From the NCBI GenBank assembly GCA_938002655.1, contig CALLAC010000010.1, positions 84,882 through 148,881 on the forward strand: DNA of 64,000 bases, read 5' to 3'. Made by a program: the position numbers and the translations under genes. Shown one piece after another: positions 60,115-64,000 of this stretch. A model generated the notes under the pieces. It saw only the letters and a program-made list of their open reading frames with translations. It ran no database searches and was not told the origin of the DNA. Source of the stretch: an uncultured Cytophagales bacterium (GTDB taxonomy: Bacteria; Bacteroidota; Bacteroidia; Cytophagales; Thermonemataceae). The first letter of the stretch is position 1, and each line of letters opens with the position of its first letter.

Positions 60115-60967
60115 TTATTTTTTGGGTAATTAGGTTGTAGTGTGGAAAGTCCTCAATATGTTTTTTAAGTATTGCATTCAAGTCAGTTTGTTGGATTTCT
60201 TCATCAGAGCGTTGGCTCAAATATCTTTCGTAAAATAACTGCATATAACTTTGCAAACGCTCCTGAAAACTTTTATCTGCCACTCCCGAAACTACTGCAA
60301 CCAAATAAAAACGCACTGCACTGAATACAAACATTTTCAAGTTGCCATATTCCAGCGTTTCCAAATCGGCTTTATTTCCAAAAGCATCATTAACAAAAGA
60401 TTTAATAGCCGTAAGCATGCCTGCTACCATATCGTCATCTACTATATCAGTTTGGCTATAATGGGCTTGTAAAATACCTGAATTTTGCCAAATTACAAAA
60501 AATTCTTGAATACTTGCTTGTGAAGCCTGAGCCAAAAGAATTTCTTCTTGTTTAATACCAAGCAAACTCAAAAGCTCTCGCCGAAGTGCTTGCCACGAAA
60601 AACTATCGTCTATTTGTTTGTTTATATTTTCGTTGAGTTTTTCCAGTTCAGTCTTGATAAACTTTTGTACAAGTTTGCCAATAATAGGATAGAGAGCATC
60701 AATGATTTCAGGTTGCGACTCGCGAATTTCACGCTTAATTGCCTGGCTGATATTGTTGAGCTTACCGACCTCGTTTTTTACTTTTTCAACTTTTTCCTCT
60801 AAAATAGGTTCAAGTTTGAGTAAAATTTTTTCTTCTTCTTTCGAAAAACTTTCTTTGATACTACGAATTTCTTGGGAAATTTTTTCTTGCACCTGCAAAT
60901 TTTGTTTTTGCAAGACTTCCTCAAACATATCAAAGAAAACATTTACCTTCTCTAATGCATCATTCAT
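60053..60967 (-). CDS. Coiled-coil protein with roadblock/longin-like C-terminal domain, partner of GTPase
   Basis: The 304-residue protein has an N-terminal coiled coil (about residues 20-115, Lys/Glu/Gln heptads such as KEEEKILLKLEPILEEKVEKV), then a domain near 155-260: SIQEFFVIWQNSGILQAHYSQ, DDMVAGMLTAIKSFVNDAFG, LETLEYGNLKMFVFSAVRFYLVAVV. This strand-helix order resembles the sensor domain found next to small GTPases in many bacteria (roadblock/longin-like). It is not an exact family match. The last 20 codons overlap the GTPase start. Confidence 0.65.
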   Translation of the reverse strand: MNDALEKVNVFFDMFEEVLQKQNLQVQEKISQEIRSIKESFSKEEEKILLKLEPILEEKVEKVKNEVGKLNNISQAIKREIRESQPEIIDALYPIIGKLVQKFIKTELEKLNENINKQIDDSFSWQALRRELLSLLGIKQEEILLAQASQASIQEFFVIWQNSGILQAHYSQTDIVDDDMVAGMLTAIKSFVNDAFGNKADLETLEYGNLKMFVFSAVRFYLVAVVSGVADKSFQERLQSYMQLFYERYLSQRSDEEIQQTDLNAILKKHIEDFPHYNLITQKINEYRKNVQQKSNFNWKFWRW

Positions 60968-61012
60968 TTAAATCTTGATTTTACTTTTGTCTTTTCATTT
61001 TGCAAATATTTC

Positions 61013-61020
61013 TATTTTTG
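61013..61020 (+). promoter_or_regulatory. Candidate -7 box for folK
   Basis: TATTTTTG (61013-61020) matches TAnnTTTG, 17 bases before the ATG at 61038. The closest TTTG lies 23 bases upstream, slightly too far. Confidence 0.4.
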
Positions 61021-61037
61021 GTGAAAAAAGCAAGCTA

Positions 61038-61514
61038 ATGAAAGTTTTTATTCTTTTAGGAAGCAACGAAGGTGATAGAATACTTTTTTTGAAAAAGGCG
61101 ATACAAGAATTAGAAAGTTTGGGCAAGCTTATTCAAGTTTCTTCTATCTACGAAACTGAGCCTTGGGGCAAAATGGAGCAAGCCAATTTTCTAAATTGTG
61201 TACTTGAAATGCAAACTACGCTTTCTGCTGAAAACTTACTTACACAAATTTTAAGCATTGAAAACTTTTTGGGCAGAGAGCGAAAAACAAAGTGGCAGGC
61301 TCGTACCATTGATATCGATATTTTGTATTTTGGTGATGAGGTTATTCAAACAGAGCATTTGCAAGTACCTCATCCTTTTCTACATCAAAGACGTTTTACT
61401 TTGGTGCCACTTGTAGAAATCGCTCCCGATTTTCTGCATCCTATTTTAAAAAAAACTAATCAGGAGCTACTGAATGAATGTAAGGATACTCTTTCGGTGT
61501 GGCTTTACAAATGA
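61038..61514 (+). CDS. folK: 2-amino-4-hydroxy-6-hydroxymethyldihydropteridine pyrophosphokinase
   Basis: FolK transfers pyrophosphate from ATP to hydroxymethyl-dihydropterin in folate synthesis. The 158-residue enzyme has FILLGSNEGDRILFLKKAI, SSIYETEPWGK, the RTIDIDILYFGDEV block with its metal-binding Asp pair, and VPHPFLHQRRFTLVPLVEI. The ATG at 61038 is preferred; the track start adds 21 residues. BioA follows in 12 bases, so folate and biotin steps share a transcript. Confidence 0.95.
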   Translation: MKVFILLGSNEGDRILFLKKAIQELESLGKLIQVSSIYETEPWGKMEQANFLNCVLEMQTTLSAENLLTQILSIENFLGRERKTKWQARTIDIDILYFGDEVIQTEHLQVPHPFLHQRRFTLVPLVEIAPDFLHPILKKTNQELLNECKDTLSVWLYK

Positions 61515-61526
61515 AAAAGCAGAACA

Positions 61527-62864
61527 ATGAAGAAGAATAATTTAGTTTCTGAAACATTACGCAAAGACGAGCAGTATGTTTGGCATCCTTTTACGCCTCT
61601 TGTAAGAAGCGATGCTCCTTTGCCTATTGTAAAAGCCGAAGGGGCATATCTTTATACAGAAGATGGGAGAAAAATTTTAGATGCTATTGCTTCGTGGTGG
61701 GTGAATCTGCATGGGCATAGCCATCCGCACATTGCACAAGCCATTTTTACACAAGCTCAAAAACTTGAACACGTGATTTTTGCAGGTTTCACACATGAAC
61801 CTGCCGTAAAACTGGCAGAACGTCTGCTGGCTATTTTGCCCTCTAACCAAAGTAAAGTTTTCTTTTCTGATAATGGAAGCACAGCCTGTGAAGTAGCTAT
61901 CAAAATGGCTTTACAATATTGGTATAACTTAGGTAATATACAGAGAAAGGAAATTATTGCTTTGCAAGGGGCTTATCATGGAGATACTTTCGGCGGAATG
62001 TCTGTTGCTGAACGAAATTTATTTAATAAACCTTTTTCAGAAAAACTTTTTGATGTTCATTTTTTACCTTTTCCTGCTTGTTATGAGGTCGCTTGTTGTG
62101 CAGGAAAACGAAATAATACTCAATGTTTTTCGGCAAAGGCTACAATCCAAAAAATGCAAGAACTTGCTCATACAGGCAAAATTGCGGCATTTATTTATGA
62201 ACCCCTAGTGCAAGGAGCCGCAGGTATGCGTATGTACAGCCCCGAAATCTTAGATGAACTATTGAGCATAGCCCAGAAATATGATATTCTTTGTATTGCC
62301 GATGAAGTAATGACAGGTTTTGGACGAACGGGTAAGTTATTTGCTTCTGAGTACTGTTCCCAAAAGCCTGATATAATGTGTTTATCCAAAGGTATTACGG
62401 GGGGAGCAATGCCTTTGGGGGTAACTACTTGCACCGAAAAAGTTATCAATGCGTTTCGTTCAGCAGAAAAAATAAAAACATTTTATCACGGGCACTCGTA
62501 TACGGCAAATCCATTGGCTTGTGCGGCGGCAAATGCAAGTTTAGATTTGCTTCTACAAAAAGAAACTTTACAGAAAATTCATCAGATGACAGAGATGCAT
62601 ACAACTTTTGAGGCTCAAATACGCTCACAGAAGCGTGTTGCTAAGGTGCAAACTTTGGGTACTATTCTTGCCCTCGAACTCAAAAGTCAAGAAGAAACAA
62701 GCTACTTCAACAATATGGCAAAGGACATTTACAAACATTTTTTGGCAAAAAATATCTTACTGCGTCCTTTGGGGAATGTTTTGTACCTTATGCCTCCTTA
62801 TTGCATTGAAAAAAGCGAATTAGAATGGGTGTATAGCGAAATAAGCAGTTTTTTAGAAAACTAA
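61527..62864 (+). CDS. bioA: Adenosylmethionine--8-amino-7-oxononanoate transaminase
   Basis: BioA makes 7,8-diaminopelargonate with S-adenosylmethionine as amino donor, a step of biotin synthesis. The 445-residue class III PLP enzyme has the BioA-specific VWHPFTPL near residue 18, SSWWVN-type AIASWWVNLHGHSHP, FSDNGSTACEVAIKMALQYW, and the PLP Lys in CLSKGITGGAMPLG. Its product is used by the biotin enzymes AccB and Pyc, which are in the window. No other bio gene is visible. Confidence 0.96.
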   Translation: MKKNNLVSETLRKDEQYVWHPFTPLVRSDAPLPIVKAEGAYLYTEDGRKILDAIASWWVNLHGHSHPHIAQAIFTQAQKLEHVIFAGFTHEPAVKLAERLLAILPSNQSKVFFSDNGSTACEVAIKMALQYWYNLGNIQRKEIIALQGAYHGDTFGGMSVAERNLFNKPFSEKLFDVHFLPFPACYEVACCAGKRNNTQCFSAKATIQKMQELAHTGKIAAFIYEPLVQGAAGMRMYSPEILDELLSIAQKYDILCIADEVMTGFGRTGKLFASEYCSQKPDIMCLSKGITGGAMPLGVTTCTEKVINAFRSAEKIKTFYHGHSYTANPLACAAANASLDLLLQKETLQKIHQMTEMHTTFEAQIRSQKRVAKVQTLGTILALELKSQEETSYFNNMAKDIYKHFLAKNILLRPLGNVLYLMPPYCIEKSELEWVYSEISSFLEN

Positions 62865-62875
62865 CCAAGCAAGTT

Positions 62876-64000
62876 TTATTTGTCCAAAAACTTCCGAAAA
62901 TGCTCAATCACGTAGCTGATTTCTTCTTGGGACATAGGCACGTATAAAGGCAAAATAATACTTCTATCGCACAAATCTTCCGAAATGGGCAGTTTTGCAT
63001 CGGAATACCCTTTGTAAGCCGTTTCGCGGTGCGAAGTCATCACGCCCGAACGCGTAGCAATGCCTACGTCAAGCAGTTTTTGCATCAAATCGTTTCGGCT
63101 AATAGGGCAATTTTCTTTCAAATACACCGAATACGACTGATAATTAGAAAAATAACCTTTGCGTTCATAAGGCAGACGCAGGCAGTCAATATCTTGGAAA
63201 GCCTCGTGATACTGAAAAGCAATTTTGCGGCGTTCAGAAACTATCCAGTCTAATTTTTCTAATTGCCTGATGCCCACAGCGGCTTGAATATCAGTCATTC
63301 GGTAGTTGTAGCCCAGTTCCAGATGGTCGGTAAGCAATACTTTATTGCTTTCGTGGCGGATACGGTCGTTGATAGCCATACCATGTTGGCGAAGCAATTT
63401 GAGCCGTTCGGCATAGTCTTTTCGTGAGGTGCTTATCATACCTCCATCGCCTGTGGTGATTACCTTGCGAGGGTGAAACGAAAAACAAACCAAATCGCTA
63501 TGCGAACCAATTTTTTTCCCTTTATAACTACTGCCTGCGGCACAGGCGGCGTCTTCAATCAAAATTAAATTTTTTTCTTTACAAAGAGCCTGAAAAGCCT
63601 CAATATCGGCGGGCATACCAATTTGATGCACTATCAATATGGCTTTGGTTCGTGGAGTGATTTTGCGTTTTACGTCCTCAATATCCAAATTGTATTCGGT
63701 ATTGACTTCGGCAAAGACAGCTTTTGCCCCCACATAGCGAATACAATTTGCTGTGGCAATATATGAAAGCGAAGGACAAATGACCTCATCGCCTGCTTGC
63801 ACACCTGCAACTATCATTGCCAGATGCAGAGCGGTGGTACAATTGGAAACAGCGACGGCATATTTGGCTCCTGTATACTCGGCAAATTTTTCTTCAAATT
63901 CGGCTACTTTGGGTCCTTGCGTTACCCAGCCTGTCAGGATAGTATCGTAAGCATATTGAGCTTCCTCGGCATCAAGGTAAGGTTTGGCTACGGGGATTTT
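62876..64000 (-). CDS. DegT/DnrJ/EryC1/StrS family sugar aminotransferase (5' truncated by window edge)
   Basis: The frame is open to the right edge: before the track ATG at 63817 the minus strand continues in frame with KIPVAKPYLDAEEAQYAYDT and KYAVAVSNCTTALHLAM, normal for the family N-terminus. The PLP Lys is in FSFHPRKVITTGDGGM and the Asp in LILIEDAACAAGSSYKG. At least 374 residues are present. It makes amino sugars for LPS O-antigen or other surface glycans. It is convergent with bioA, 11 bases apart. The nucleotide sugar is unknown. Confidence 0.93.
   Translation of the reverse strand, partial: KIPVAKPYLDAEEAQYAYDTILTGWVTQGPKVAEFEEKFAEYTGAKYAVAVSNCTTALHLAMIVAGVQAGDEVICPSLSYIATANCIRYVGAKAVFAEVNTEYNLDIEDVKRKITPRTKAILIVHQIGMPADIEAFQALCKEKNLILIEDAACAAGSSYKGKKIGSHSDLVCFSFHPRKVITTGDGGMISTSRKDYAERLKLLRQHGMAINDRIRHESNKVLLTDHLELGYNYRMTDIQAAVGIRQLEKLDWIVSERRKIAFQYHEAFQDIDCLRLPYERKGYFSNYQSYSVYLKENCPISRNDLMQKLLDVGIATRSGVMTSHRETAYKGYSDAKLPISEDLCDRSIILPLYVPMSQEEISYVIEHFRKFLDK

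Noticed and set aside
1-64000. tRNA, rRNA, CRISPR arrays, prophage genes and riboswitches
   Set aside because: Intergenic regions were read for tRNA T-arm patterns, repeated spacers and conserved leader folds (including upstream of bioA, folK and hisF) and nothing was found.

Overview
The window is chromosomal DNA from a low-GC member of Bacteroidota, most likely a Cytophagales-type bacterium. The evidence is the A+T-rich sequence, the short intergenic gaps, promoter boxes of the Bacteroidetes TTTG-N17-21-TAnnTTTG type, lipoproteins with short Cys-terminated signal peptides, and the gene families present (FloA, RskA/ECF pair, SPOR proteins, a Rab-like GTPase, BLUF and FeS photolyase). No rRNA, tRNA, CRISPR array, prophage or intact insertion sequence was seen. 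The only mobile-element trace is a short transposase remnant near 15.5 kb. I give no genus.

Layout. 0-9.8 kb holds housekeeping genes: a truncated PhnD-like binding protein, rpmB, prfA, hisD, panB, a long-chain acyl-CoA ligase, a UvrD/PcrA helicase and a SurA-like lipoprotein. 9.9-19.8 kb holds a Ca2+-type P-ATPase, an NRDE/TANGO2 protein, an exonuclease/GIY-YIG fusion, a repeat-rich intergenic stretch with the transposase remnant, recF, and a tightly coupled four-gene minus-strand operon (lipoprotein, 2-hydroxyacid dehydrogenase, glycosyltransferase, unknown). 19.9-31.4 kb holds floA, tatC, a SPOR protein, a YihY membrane protein, hisF, osmC-like, mltG, tilS, a Tsp/Prc protease with two or three followers, and a class IV aminotransferase.

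31.4-48.8 kb holds a YdcF protein, a BLUF photosensor close to an FeS-type (6-4) photolyase, accB, an FMN reductase, a POT transporter, a DECR-like SDR, mnmA, a prohibitin, an orphan HlyD/MacA-like adaptor, pyruvate kinase, YceI, MarC, TrmN6 and an aminoacyl-tRNA-protein transferase. 48.8-56.8 kb holds an ECF sigma/anti-sigma pair (both apparently without ATG starts), an unknown protein, two tandem TerD proteins, an RluB-like enzyme and pyruvate carboxylase. 56.9-64 kb holds a membrane-anchored pseudokinase, a methyltransferase, a small module (coiled-coil plus roadblock/longin-like protein, Rab-like GTPase, small PAS-like protein), folK, bioA and a truncated DegT/DnrJ aminotransferase.

Most genes are ordinary core metabolism and envelope functions in short operons. 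The least explained parts are the Rab-like GTPase module (59.2-61.0 kb), the pseudokinase (56.9 kb), the tandem TerD pair beside the ECF operon, and the light-responsive neighbourhood at 32-35 kb. Where the ORF track begins with a TTG or with an unlikely N-terminal extension, I trimmed to the start supported by family alignment, ATG position or promoter position, and say so.
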